Positions 1-7,236 of a stretch of DNA of 34,435 nucleotides are shown here, one piece after another (position 1 is the stretch's first letter; each line of letters opens with the position of its first letter). The DNA is taken from NCBI RefSeq assembly GCF_002000365.1, contig NZ_MVBK01000040.1:1-34435 (forward strand). The letters are read 5' to 3'. The DNA comes from Thioalkalivibrio denitrificans. Its GTDB lineage: Bacteria; Pseudomonadota; Gammaproteobacteria; Ectothiorhodospirales; Ectothiorhodospiraceae. The translations under genes were made by a program, and so were the position numbers. The notes beneath the pieces are model-generated. The model was given only the letters and a program-made list of their open reading frames with translations, was not told the DNA's origin and ran no database searches.

Positions 1-84
1 GCGGGCCGTGCCCGCCGTCAGCCGTGCCCGCCGTCAGAAGGCGGCCATGGGCCGCCCTATGAGCAAGCGCGACAGGCCGAGAGG
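1..84. repeat. Dispersed repeat, copy 1 (possibly cut by window edge)
   Basis: This stretch matches 181-264 with few mismatches: both run from GCGGGCCGTGCCCG through GCGGCCATGGGCCGCCCTAT to AACAGGCCGAGAGG-like sequence. The GGCGGCCATGGGCCGCC core is palindromic. The element may begin before the window. No gene is supported in 1-460; the three short reverse reading frames there are low-complexity shadows of repeat sequence. Confidence 0.8.
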
Positions 85-94
85 CTGTAAGCCT

Positions 95-164
95 GTAGGT
101 CGGCCTTCAGGCCGATGACCGTGGCATGTTCAGGCACTGCTTGTCGGGCTGAAGCCCGACCTAC
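95..164. repeat. REP-like inverted pair (BIME-type)
   Basis: Positions 95-115 (GTAGGTCGGCCTTCAGGCCGA) and 144-164 (TCGGGCTGAAGCCCGACCTAC) are inverted copies of one roughly 20-bp unit, and each is itself an imperfect palindrome. The layout of two opposed units with a short spacer is that of a bacterial interspersed REP doublet. It sits between the two copies of the longer repeat. Confidence 0.75.
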
Positions 165-169
165 GTCCA

Positions 170-265
170 GGAAGCATAGGGCGGGCCGTGCCCGACGTCA
201 GCCGTGCCCTCCGTAAGCAGGCGGCCATGGGCCGCCCTATGAGCAAGCGGAACAGGCCGAGAGGC
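170..265. repeat. Dispersed repeat, copy 2
   Basis: Second copy of the element at 1-84, extended on the left by GGAAGCATAGG. That extension is also present in the inverted third copy at 5289-5357, so the real unit starts near 170. The rest of the spacer up to 460 shows no gene. A TAAAAT hexamer at 416-421 could be a -10 element for the next gene, but no good -35 is visible. Confidence 0.75.
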
Positions 266-460
266 CGCGAGCATCGCGACAGGACTCCGGCGGGAACAGT
301 CTGATACGCTGATGTTTGGCACCATTCCAACGAATTCCCCCTTTTGTTTCGGCCTGTTGTGCGGTAGAGCCGGTGTCCGGCCGGGCCGTACATGGCGGGA
401 CCGGGAAAAGCCTGATAAAATCACTCAACTACTAATTCATTGATAGCAGGAGCGGTGAGC

Positions 461-796
461 ATGCAGGCTGTTGTGGACGGCAAGGTGATTCAGTTGAGTG
501 AGGCCGGCTGGCTGGAGAATCTCGACGAGTGGAGCGAGGCACTGGCGGTGGAGATCGCCCGGAACGAGAACATTCCGGAACTGACCCAGGAACACTGGGA
601 CATCATTCACACGGCACGTGAGTACTTCCAGGACAACGGTGTGGTGGCGGAGCCCCGGGCGTTCTCCAAGATCATGAAGAACAAGTTCGGTGCGGAGCGC
701 AGCGACCAGAAATACATTTACTCCCTGTTCCCCACGGGGTTGATCAAGTGCGCCAACAAGGTGGCCGGTCTGCCGCGACCGAAAGGTTGCAGCTGA
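461..796 (+). CDS. DsrC/TusE-family sulfur carrier-like protein
   Basis: A 111-residue protein of DsrC/TusE length and pattern (WSEALAVEIA, EHWDII, a KNKFG block, YSLFP, AGLPRPKGC at the C terminus). The family carries persulfide sulfur on the penultimate cysteine, in dissimilatory sulfur metabolism (DsrC) or tRNA 2-thiouridine synthesis (TusE). That cysteine is present here (CysA). The second DsrC cysteine, normally 11 residues before it, is Asn; a different Cys lies 13 residues before it. By cysteine content it is therefore TusE-like rather than canonical DsrC. The start at 461 is chosen over an in-frame TTG at 440 because AGGAG at 448-452 sits 8 nt upstream and family members begin at this point. 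It is monocistronic, with a clear terminator. The membrane redox genes downstream may be functionally related, but that is only inferred. Confidence 0.85.
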   Translation: MQAVVDGKVIQLSEAGWLENLDEWSEALAVEIARNENIPELTQEHWDIIHTAREYFQDNGVVAEPRAFSKIMKNKFGAERSDQKYIYSLFPTGLIKCANKVAGLPRPKGCS

Positions 797-825
797 GGCA
801 GCCTCGCCCCGATGGTTTATCGAAG

Positions 826-857
826 CGCCCGCACAGACCGTGCGGGCGTTTTCGTTT
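826..857 (+). terminator. Rho-independent terminator of the DsrC-like gene
   Basis: A 9-bp perfect stem (CGCCCGCAC / GTGCGGGCG) with a 5-nt loop is followed by TTTTCGTTTC. It begins 30 bp after the stop codon at 796. Confidence 0.88.
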
Positions 858-1027
858 CTGTAGCTTTAGCTCACGATGGTTCGGGGCCCGGCCGCATGAT
901 CCGTGCATGACTCATGTCAAACGAGGGAGATTCGACAAGGCTCTGGACTCCGGTGGGGTCGCCCGGTCACTCGGCTCTTCGGTAGACTGCCGGGCAGCCA
1001 CTCAAGCGATAGGGTAGTCGGCATTCC

Positions 1028-2326
1028 ATGTTCAGGAGAATCCGGACTGGCGATATCGTCATTGCCGTACTGGTCCTGCTTCCGCTGGTGATTGCCTGGC
1101 CGGGCTCACGGCTCTTGCCGGGGGCCGGGGCGGGTGCCGTGCTGGGCGCGTGGGGGCAACTGGCCGGCGTGCTTGGGCTGAGTGCGCTGTTGGTCGGTGC
1201 CATGCTGAGCGTGCGCCTGCCGGGCCTGGATCGCTGGTTCGGCGGTCTGCCGCGCATCTGGACCCTCCACCGGATGCTGGGTTTCTCGGCCTTTCTCCTG
1301 ATCATGCTGCATGTGGTGCTGCTTGCCTTGGGAGCCCTGCCGGTCTCACCGGAGATGGCGGCCACAGTGCTCTTTCCGCCCCTCGATGACGGTGCGGTGT
1401 GGATCGGCTGGGGGGCGCTGGTGCTGATGGTGATCTTTCTCGCACCCACCTTTCAATTTTTCGGCAGGCCGCATTACCAGCGCTGGAAGCGACTGCACCT
1501 GTTGTCAGTGCCCGCGTTTCTGCTCGCGTTCATGCACGTCGTCATGCTCGTGGAGCATGCGGCGCTCTGGTGGGCGCTGGTGATCCCGGCGCTGGGCGCG
1601 GTGCTCTGGCGCAAGGTGCTCTCACCCCGGCTGGGGCGCCATGACTACACTGTCGAGGCCGTCACCGCGCTGGCGTCGAACGTGGTCGAGATCACGCTCG
1701 CCCCGAGAGGCCGGCCCATGACATACGAAGCGGGGCAGTTCATGTACCTCACCCCCCACGACCCGGATCTGAAAGCCGGCCGCGGGGAGGAGCATCCCTA
1801 TACCATTGCCTCGGCGCCGGGTGAGGACGCCTTAAGGGTGGGCATCAAGGCACTGGGTGACGCCAGCCGGGCATTGCAGACGGTGACACCGGGCACCGCC
1901 GTGCAGATCGAGGGACCCTACGGGCAGTTCTTCGAGCGACGTGAACCGCAACGCAGACAGCTCTGGTTCGGCGGCGGCGTCGGCATCACGCCCTTCGTGT
2001 CAGGCGCCCGGACCCTCAAACGGGAGCCCGGATCCGGACCGGACGTCACCCTGATCTACCTGGCCAATCGGCCGGAGCGCGCCTACTACATGGAAGAGCT
2101 TCGGGAGATCGCGCAGGGGCACCCGCACTTCGATGCACAGATCCATTACTTCCAGGAACGCGGCCCCGTTGACGAAGCGTTCATCCGTTCCCATTGCCCG
2201 GACCTGGAGGAGCGGGAGATCTATATCTGCGGGCCGCCCGGCATGGTGGATCACCTGATGGGCCTGCTGACCCGCGCCGGTATATCCAGGGGCCGAATTC
2301 ATACGGAGGCGTTTGATTTCCTATGA
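1028..2326 (+). CDS. Ferric reductase-like flavocytochrome b / NAD(P)H oxidoreductase
   Basis: A 432-residue protein with an N-terminal ferric-reductase-like membrane domain of about six helices (1-200) and a C-terminal FNR-type domain. Four histidines are spaced as bis-heme ligands in the family: H81/H95 and H157/H170. The FAD-binding segment HPYTIASAP starts at H256, the pyridine nucleotide loop GGGVG is at 315-319, and CGPPGM starts at C401. This predicts electron transfer between NAD(P)H, FAD and two b hemes across the inner membrane, as in ferric reductases and NADPH oxidases. It overlaps the next gene by ATGA at 2323-2326, so the two are translationally coupled and probably form one complex. 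The substrate is unknown: metal reduction, peroxide formation or delivery to the partner are all possible. No clear Shine-Dalgarno sequence precedes the ATG. Confidence 0.85.
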   Translation: MFRRIRTGDIVIAVLVLLPLVIAWPGSRLLPGAGAGAVLGAWGQLAGVLGLSALLVGAMLSVRLPGLDRWFGGLPRIWTLHRMLGFSAFLLIMLHVVLLALGALPVSPEMAATVLFPPLDDGAVWIGWGALVLMVIFLAPTFQFFGRPHYQRWKRLHLLSVPAFLLAFMHVVMLVEHAALWWALVIPALGAVLWRKVLSPRLGRHDYTVEAVTALASNVVEITLAPRGRPMTYEAGQFMYLTPHDPDLKAGRGEEHPYTIASAPGEDALRVGIKALGDASRALQTVTPGTAVQIEGPYGQFFERREPQRRQLWFGGGVGITPFVSGARTLKREPGSGPDVTLIYLANRPERAYYMEELREIAQGHPHFDAQIHYFQERGPVDEAFIRSHCPDLEEREIYICGPPGMVDHLMGLLTRAGISRGRIHTEAFDFL

Positions 2327-3132
2327 GCATGAACCGGATCGCGTACACGGCCTTCGTGGCCTTCTGCGCCGTGATTGCCACCCTGTGGGCCGTCAGCGTG
2401 TTGGTGGCTGAGAACCGTGAGACCGATGATGATCGGCGCCTCATCACGCAGCAGGAACTCGCTGCCAACGACAGCCTCGAGAGCTGCTGGAAGGCCATCG
2501 ACGGCAAGGTGTACGACGTAACGGAATACATTCCGCGTCATCCCACGTCTGAGGACGTCATGCTCGAGTGGTGCGGCCGTGATGCCACGGAGGGCTGGTA
2601 CAACAAGACGCCCGGTCGTCCGCACAGCGCCAGGGCCGCCTCCATGCTGGAACAGTACCTGATCGGGGAACTGGCCGATGCGCCGGCGCCCACGGCACAG
2701 CCCGAAGAGCCGGCGCCCGCGCCTGATCCCGCCGCCCATCCGCAAGGCAGGGTGCTGCTGGGTCTGTCACCCGGGACCTATCTGGACGGACGTTACCGCG
2801 GCATGTTCTCGGACCGGGGGGCCATTCAGGTCAATATCCAGTTCGATCTGCGGGACCATCATTTCCACAACGTCCGTTTCCGGTACCTGAGCTACCGCGA
2901 CGTGGATTATCTGGCGTTGGAGGAACACGAGGAACTCTACGCCGTGATGCGCCAGCACCGGCAGATCGTCGAGTACCTCGAGGGCCGGCCCTTGTCGGCG
3001 ATGTTCGATCTCTATGCGCCGGAGAACGTGGTGGATGACATCGACGGCTTTACCGGCGCGACCCTGCGGGGCAACAAGCTGATCTCGGCCATTCGTGACG
3101 CGCTCAACCGCGGCGTGTATCAGTGGCCGTGA
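2323..3132 (+). CDS. Cytochrome b5-like / FMN-binding-like membrane-anchored protein
   Basis: A 269-residue protein with one N-terminal helix (about 6-28), then a cytochrome b5-like domain (about 40-118) with the two expected heme histidines, H73 in HPTS and H101 in GRPHSAR. A Pro/Ala-rich linker (about 120-143) leads to a C-terminal domain resembling the FMN_bind fold (about 148-269) and ending in GFTGATLRG. In covalently flavinylated proteins the motif is (S/T)GATxT/S with FMN on the last Thr/Ser; here that position is R249, so covalent FMN is doubtful. GGAGG at 2305-2309 could serve as the ribosome site. The gene overlaps the flavocytochrome by 4 bp. Together they would make a chain NAD(P)H-FAD-heme b-heme b5 to the periplasmic side. 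The domain assignment of the C-terminal part is by motif only. Confidence 0.72.
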   Translation: MSMNRIAYTAFVAFCAVIATLWAVSVLVAENRETDDDRRLITQQELAANDSLESCWKAIDGKVYDVTEYIPRHPTSEDVMLEWCGRDATEGWYNKTPGRPHSARAASMLEQYLIGELADAPAPTAQPEEPAPAPDPAAHPQGRVLLGLSPGTYLDGRYRGMFSDRGAIQVNIQFDLRDHHFHNVRFRYLSYRDVDYLALEEHEELYAVMRQHRQIVEYLEGRPLSAMFDLYAPENVVDDIDGFTGATLRGNKLISAIRDALNRGVYQWP

Positions 3133-3147
3133 CATTGCCGGCATCGC

Positions 3148-3516
3148 TCAGGACAGGAGCGCGGCGCGCAATGCCAGTATCTCCGAAGTGCCGGCCCACG
3201 CCCGCCACGCGGCCGTGAGCATGATGACAAGGGCCACCACCAGCATCGCCCATTCGGCGTGCACCACGTGGGTGGCCACCGCGCCGATCATGAAGGCGAC
3301 AAGGCCGGCCGACGCCAGTGCCGAGATGCGCGGCACCAGCAGCGCGATGCCGCCGGCCACCTCCAGTGTTCCGGCCAGGTACATGAACCACAGCGGGTAG
3401 CCCCAGCGTGTGAAGGCCTCGATCTCGAACTCCAGCCCGGCCAGCTTGGCGCCGCCGGACAGCAGGAAGATGAGGGCAAGGATCCAGGAGACGATTCGGG
3501 TGGCGTTGTCGTTCAT
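3148..3516 (-). CDS. DoxX-family membrane protein
   Basis: A 122-residue protein with four predicted helices and a DoxX-like pattern (SGGAKLAGL near the first helix, then a GTLEVAGGIALLVP block). Family members are small inner-membrane proteins linked to thiosulfate:quinone oxidoreductase, redox stress or unknown roles; none can be chosen here. The start at 3516 is preferred because AAAGAGG lies just upstream, whereas the longer reading frame to 3576 adds a polar stretch without a ribosome site. It converges with the b5/FMN gene, leaving only 15 bp between the stop codons. Confidence 0.75.
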   Translation of the reverse strand: MNDNATRIVSWILALIFLLSGGAKLAGLEFEIEAFTRWGYPLWFMYLAGTLEVAGGIALLVPRISALASAGLVAFMIGAVATHVVHAEWAMLVVALVIMLTAAWRAWAGTSEILALRAALLS

Positions 3517-3701
3517 GTTCGGATGCCTCTTTGTTGATAGGTGACGCCCGGTGTCAGGCAGTGTGGGCGGGCCCACGTGAAGTCAGTACGCGGGTTGGCG
3601 GGAAATGGATGCACTTCGGGCGGGTTCCTCCGGTGGCGATCGGATGATTGTGAGCTAATCTGATGAGAACGCCATGTCCCGTCGGACGGCAGGAGTCGTT
3701 C

Positions 3702-4799
3702 ATGTCCCGCTCCCCCGCGCTTGTGATTCGCAACCTGCGTGTGCGCACGGTCAGCGTCCCGTTACGCCTGCCCCTGGAGACCAGCGGCGGCACGATCGGT
3801 ATGGCGCCCCTGGTGCTTGTCGATCTGGATACGGAGGAAGGCGTCACGGGGTGCGCTTACCTGTTCTGTTATACCCCCCTGATCCTGAGGCCGATGGCGT
3901 CCCTGCTGGTTGAACTGGGTGAAGTGATCCAGGGTGCAGAGGCCGCGCCCCGCTCACTTGAGGCGGTACTTCAGCGGCGCTTCCGGCTCCTGGGCAACAA
4001 GGGGCTGACCGCCATGGCGCTTGCGGGCATCGACATGGCCGCCTGGGATGCCCTGGCAAAGGCCAGTGATCTGTCACTGGTGCGCCTGCTGGGCGGTGAG
4101 CCCGGTCCGGTGAAGGCCTACAACAGCTGTGGCCTGGGCCTGATCGGCCCGGATCGCGCCGCCGAGGAGGCTGTGCAACTCCTGGAGCCCGGGTTTCGGG
4201 CCATCAAGGTCCGGCTCGGCTATCCCGACCTGCGCACGGATCTGTCCGTGGTGCGCGCCGTGCGTGCCGCGGTAGGCGACGACATCGTGCTCATGGCGGA
4301 CTACAACCAGATGCTGTCCGTTCCCGAGGCCATCGAGCGCATACAGGCATTGGCGGACGAGGGGCTTTACTGGATCGAGGAACCCACCAATGCAGAGGAC
4401 TACGCGGGGCACGCGCGCATACGCGAGAAGGCCGGGGTAGCGATCCAGATGGGCGAGAACTGGTGGGGCACCCGGGAGATGGCCAAGTGTGTGGCGGCCG
4501 GGGCCTCCGATCTGGTAATGCCGGACGCCATGAAGATCGGCGGAGTGAGTGGATGGCAGCGGGCTGCGGCCATCGCCGGAGCGGCGGGCCTGCCTGTGTC
4601 CAGTCATCTGTTTCCCGAGTTGAGCGTCCACCTGCTGGCCGTGACGCCTGCGGCCCACTGGCTGGAGTATGCCGACTGGGCGGAGCCGGTTCTGGAGACA
4701 CCGGTGCGAATTGAGGACGGGCATGCACAGTGCCCGGATCTGCCGGGCGCCGGTATTGTCTGGAACGAGGAGGCCGTGGAGCGCTACCTCGTGCAGTGA
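3702..4799 (+). CDS. Mandelate racemase-like enolase-superfamily enzyme
   Basis: A 365-residue protein that aligns along its whole length, from memory, with Pseudomonas putida mandelate racemase. Every active-site position falls at a constant offset of +5: K169 (K164), D200/E226/E252 metal ligands (D195/E221/E247), D275 and H302 (the Asp-His dyad D270/H297) and E322 (E317). The one change is R171 at K166, the base acting on the (S)-enantiomer. The scaffold should abstract an alpha proton of a 2-hydroxy acid with Mg2+ stabilising the enolate. Racemisation, or a different substrate or dehydration, remains open. The start at 3702 has AGGAG at 3691-3695; the in-frame codon at 3663 has none. There are no mandelate-pathway genes beside it. 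Confidence 0.82.
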   Translation: MSRSPALVIRNLRVRTVSVPLRLPLETSGGTIGMAPLVLVDLDTEEGVTGCAYLFCYTPLILRPMASLLVELGEVIQGAEAAPRSLEAVLQRRFRLLGNKGLTAMALAGIDMAAWDALAKASDLSLVRLLGGEPGPVKAYNSCGLGLIGPDRAAEEAVQLLEPGFRAIKVRLGYPDLRTDLSVVRAVRAAVGDDIVLMADYNQMLSVPEAIERIQALADEGLYWIEEPTNAEDYAGHARIREKAGVAIQMGENWWGTREMAKCVAAGASDLVMPDAMKIGGVSGWQRAAAIAGAAGLPVSSHLFPELSVHLLAVTPAAHWLEYADWAEPVLETPVRIEDGHAQCPDLPGAGIVWNEEAVERYLVQ

Positions 4800-4874
4800 G
4801 CGGCCGAAATCGCGCTGTTTCAGGCACCGCGGCCGCGCGAACCTTCAAGCAGTCCGTGTGGGGAGGGAAGAACC

Positions 4875-5231
4875 ATGACCGAGTATCACGGCAGTTGCCA
4901 TTGCGGCAAGGTGCGCTTTTCCTTCGAGTCTGCACCCATCGAGAAGGGCATTCGATGCAACTGCTCGATCTGTGCCCGCAAAGGCGCCCTGATGTCGCCG
5001 GATCCGCTGCCCGAGGAGGCGCTGAAGATCGAGGCGCCTGACGATGCGCTGGTGCTCTACCAGTTCGGGGCCAGGACCGCAAAGCACTTCTTCTGCCGGC
5101 ACTGCGGCATTTATCCGTTCCACGAAACGGCCCGCAAGGCCGGCCACTACCGGGTCAATCTGGGTTGTGTGGACGGTGTTGACACCTTCGCCCTGCCGTT
5201 CGACGTCTTCGACGGCAAGCACCTGCTCTAG
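4875..5231 (+). CDS. GFA/CENP-V-type zinc protein
   Basis: A 118-residue protein of the glutathione-dependent formaldehyde-activating enzyme (GFA) fold. The zinc cysteines are present: C8/C10 in SCHCG, C28/C30/C33 in CNCSIC and C74/C77 in CRHCG. The family includes S-(hydroxymethyl)glutathione synthase, but most members are uncharacterised, and this short form need not have that activity. A GGGAGGGAAG stretch precedes the ATG. It follows the racemase homologue by 75 bp in the same direction and could be cotranscribed. Confidence 0.85.
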   Translation: MTEYHGSCHCGKVRFSFESAPIEKGIRCNCSICARKGALMSPDPLPEEALKIEAPDDALVLYQFGARTAKHFFCRHCGIYPFHETARKAGHYRVNLGCVDGVDTFALPFDVFDGKHLL

Positions 5232-5236
5232 CCTGC

Positions 5237-5282
5237 ATATCTCTCCACCGTTCGAGGTGGCGGCGTCGAGACAAGCGGGCCA
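5237..5282. repeat. Direct repeat, copy 1
   Basis: A sequence of form ATCTCT-CCACCG-TCGAGGTG-GGCGTCGAGACA-GCGGG recurs at 5434-5482 in the same orientation with a few changes. The two copies flank the dispersed-repeat copy at 5289-5357. The 336-bp spacer 5232-5567 contains only these repeats and one FNR-like site; no gene is seen in it. Related words (GGGCGTCGAGA in inverse, GAGACAGGCGGGTGAG) also occur at about 22362-22412. Confidence 0.65.
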
Positions 5283-5288
5283 GGTCAA

Positions 5289-5357
5289 AGGGCGGCCCAT
5301 AGCCGCCTGCTGATGGCAGGCACGGCTGACGGCGGACACGGCCCGCCCTATGCTTCT
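5289..5357 (-). repeat. Dispersed repeat, copy 3 (inverted)
   Basis: The reverse complement of this stretch matches 170-239 over about 68 bp with scattered mismatches, from AAGCATAGGGCGGGCCGTG through the shared CCGTCAGCCGTGCC to GGGCCGCCCT. A third copy about 5 kb away shows that the element is dispersed and not a local duplication. Confidence 0.8.
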
Positions 5358-5433
5358 TTTCCAGAGACGGCACGAGACAGGCCCGGAGACCAGAATCATT
5401 CGCGATCCCTGGTGCAACACCCCGGCTACCTGT

Positions 5434-5482
5434 GATCTCTCACCACCGATCGAGGTGAGGGCGTCGAGACATGCGGGTCAGT
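5434..5482. repeat. Direct repeat, copy 2
   Basis: Second copy of the repeat at 5237-5282 (GATCTCT, then CACCG, TCGAGGTG, GGGCGTCGAGACATGCGGG). Confidence 0.65.
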
Positions 5483-5501
5483 GTCCTGCCGCAAGAAAAT
5501 C

Positions 5502-5515
5502 TTGAGGCAGATCAA
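5502..5515. promoter_or_regulatory. FNR/CRP-family-like half-palindrome
   Basis: TTGAG-GCAG-ATCAA differs from the FNR consensus TTGAT-N4-ATCAA at one position and lies 52 bp before the TauD-like start. No -10 hexamer stands at the distance expected for a class II site, so function is uncertain. Confidence 0.35.
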
Positions 5516-5567
5516 TCGGTCGCGAGTCCGTGGCGGACTCAGCGACGGCGACCGGTAAACTGGAGCC

Positions 5568-6509
5568 ATGTACGCGACATCAACCCATGACGCGCGCGGC
5601 ATGGTGCCCCGGGGCTCGCCCTTTGACCTCGACAACGAGGATGCCTATTGCCGCTGGCGCGACGCGAAGCTGGCCGGCTACCCGCAGCAGGCGGAGGCGC
5701 TCATCGTGGAGGTGGGCGACCCTCGTACGCTGTCCGACACGGAGGCGCATGAACTACTGCAGCAGGTGCGCAAGACCAACATGGCCGTCTATGCCGGCGC
5801 GACGGGGGACGATCCGGACAAGGGCATCCTCCGGGCGCTGGGGCGGCGCTTCGGCCTGCTGCGCATGGACAGCAACTACCTGGCCGATGATGACGGGATC
5901 ACTTCGCTGACCGTCAATCCGCAGGGCGAGCATCCGGCCTACATCCCTTATACCAACCGGCCCATCAACTGGCACACGGACGGCTACTACAACCCCCTGG
6001 AGAAGCAGATCCGCGGCCTGATCCTGCATTGCGTCCACCCGGCGGGTGAGGGGGGCGAGAATCGCCTGATGGATCCGGAGATCGTCTACATCCTGATGCG
6101 CGAGGAGAATCCTGACCTTGTCCGTGCCCTGATGCGCCCGGATGTCATGACCATTCCGCCGGGCAGGGACAGCGAGGGGGGCGAGCGCGGCGCCGCCACG
6201 GGGCCGGTGTTCTCCTGGCACCCGGGTACGGACAGCCTGCACATGCGCTACACGGCGCGCCGACGCAACATCGAGTGGCGTGCGGATGCCGAGACCCGCG
6301 AGGCGGTCGCGTGTCTGGAGCGACTGCTGGAGAGTGACACCCCCTTCCGGTTTGCCACCCGGCTGGAGGCCGGCATGGGGCTGGTCTGCAACAACGTGCT
6401 GCATGACCGCAGCGGTTTCAATGATCCCCCGGGACATCCGCCACGGTTGCTCTATCGTGCGCGCTTCTTTGACCGGGTGGCGGGTACGGGGCTGAGGTCA
6501 CCGGGTTAG
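5568..6509 (+). CDS. TauD/TfdA-family Fe(II)/2-oxoglutarate dioxygenase-like protein
   Basis: A 313-residue protein with the facial triad of Fe(II)/2-oxoglutarate oxygenases: H136-T-D138 in NWHTDGYY and the distal H279 in NNVLHDRSGF. R297 in LLYRARF is placed to bind the 2-oxoglutarate carboxylate. TauD-like enzymes hydroxylate small molecules such as sulfonates or betaines; the substrate cannot be read here, and no transport genes are adjacent. The ATG at 5568 follows a weak TGGAG. A divergent FNR-like site lies upstream. The protein is cytoplasmic, without a signal peptide. Confidence 0.8.
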   Translation: MYATSTHDARGMVPRGSPFDLDNEDAYCRWRDAKLAGYPQQAEALIVEVGDPRTLSDTEAHELLQQVRKTNMAVYAGATGDDPDKGILRALGRRFGLLRMDSNYLADDDGITSLTVNPQGEHPAYIPYTNRPINWHTDGYYNPLEKQIRGLILHCVHPAGEGGENRLMDPEIVYILMREENPDLVRALMRPDVMTIPPGRDSEGGERGAATGPVFSWHPGTDSLHMRYTARRRNIEWRADAETREAVACLERLLESDTPFRFATRLEAGMGLVCNNVLHDRSGFNDPPGHPPRLLYRARFFDRVAGTGLRSPG

Positions 6510-6699
6510 CGCACCCCGGTTTTCAGACGGATCCTGCCCCGCTTTCGGCGGTCCCGTGGAATACAGATGAAAGTCCTATTTCGGCATGTCTTGCCTGAAG
6601 CGCAACCGCAATGCACTCCATCGGGCGTGCCTCGCGGGTGACGCCGTCCGGCATTGACTTCAGAACCCAGGTACCTGATTGGCCCCAGAGGCATGACCT

Positions 6700-7083
6700 A
6701 TGACTCCGAGACCCTTTCGCTGGATCTACATCATCGTCGGGTGGCTGTTCACCGGTCTGGGCATCATCGGCGCCTTTCTTCCGGTCATGCCCACCACGCC
6801 GTTCCTGCTCGTGGCGGTGTGGGCCTTCAGCAAGAGTTCGCCGCGTCTCGAGCAGTGGTTGCTCAATCATCCCCGTTTCGGACCCACCCTGCGGGACTGG
6901 CACGAACACGGAGCCATCGGGCGGGGCGTCAAGGTGGTCGCCATCACGGCCATGGCGGCGAGCGTGCCGATGCTCTACTCGATGACGAACAACATGGTGG
7001 TGATCGCCCTGCATGGCACCCTGGTGACGCTCACGGCGGTCTTTATCCTGTCGCGGCCTTCGGGTCGCCCTGAGCCGGGTTGA
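6700..7083 (+). CDS. DUF454 (YbaN-like) inner-membrane protein
   Basis: A 127-residue protein with the DUF454 signature: an N-terminal helix followed by GIIGAFLPVMPTTPFLL, then FSKSSPRLEQWLLNHPRFGP, then two more helices. The family function is unknown; it is often found near redox or heme-related genes. The start at ATG 6700 was chosen because the conserved region begins almost at once. The 190-bp stretch before it holds nothing recognisable. Confidence 0.8.
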   Translation: MTPRPFRWIYIIVGWLFTGLGIIGAFLPVMPTTPFLLVAVWAFSKSSPRLEQWLLNHPRFGPTLRDWHEHGAIGRGVKVVAITAMAASVPMLYSMTNNMVVIALHGTLVTLTAVFILSRPSGRPEPG

Positions 7084-7236
7084 CCCGCTGCCTCTCTCCC
7101 CCGGGGGAGGTTCATTCACGGGCACGGCTTGTACCGGTGTCCACAATCCCCCGTTACTGGTTGAACGGGTGATTCGCAGGGGCGTATGCTCGATTGTGGG
7201 CCGTGTGCACCGGGCCGCAGGCCGGAGAGGCGGTTG

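Noticed and set aside
440-460. TTG at 440 as start of the DsrC-like gene
   Set aside because: AGGAG is correctly spaced for the ATG at 461, and the extra residues do not fit the family.
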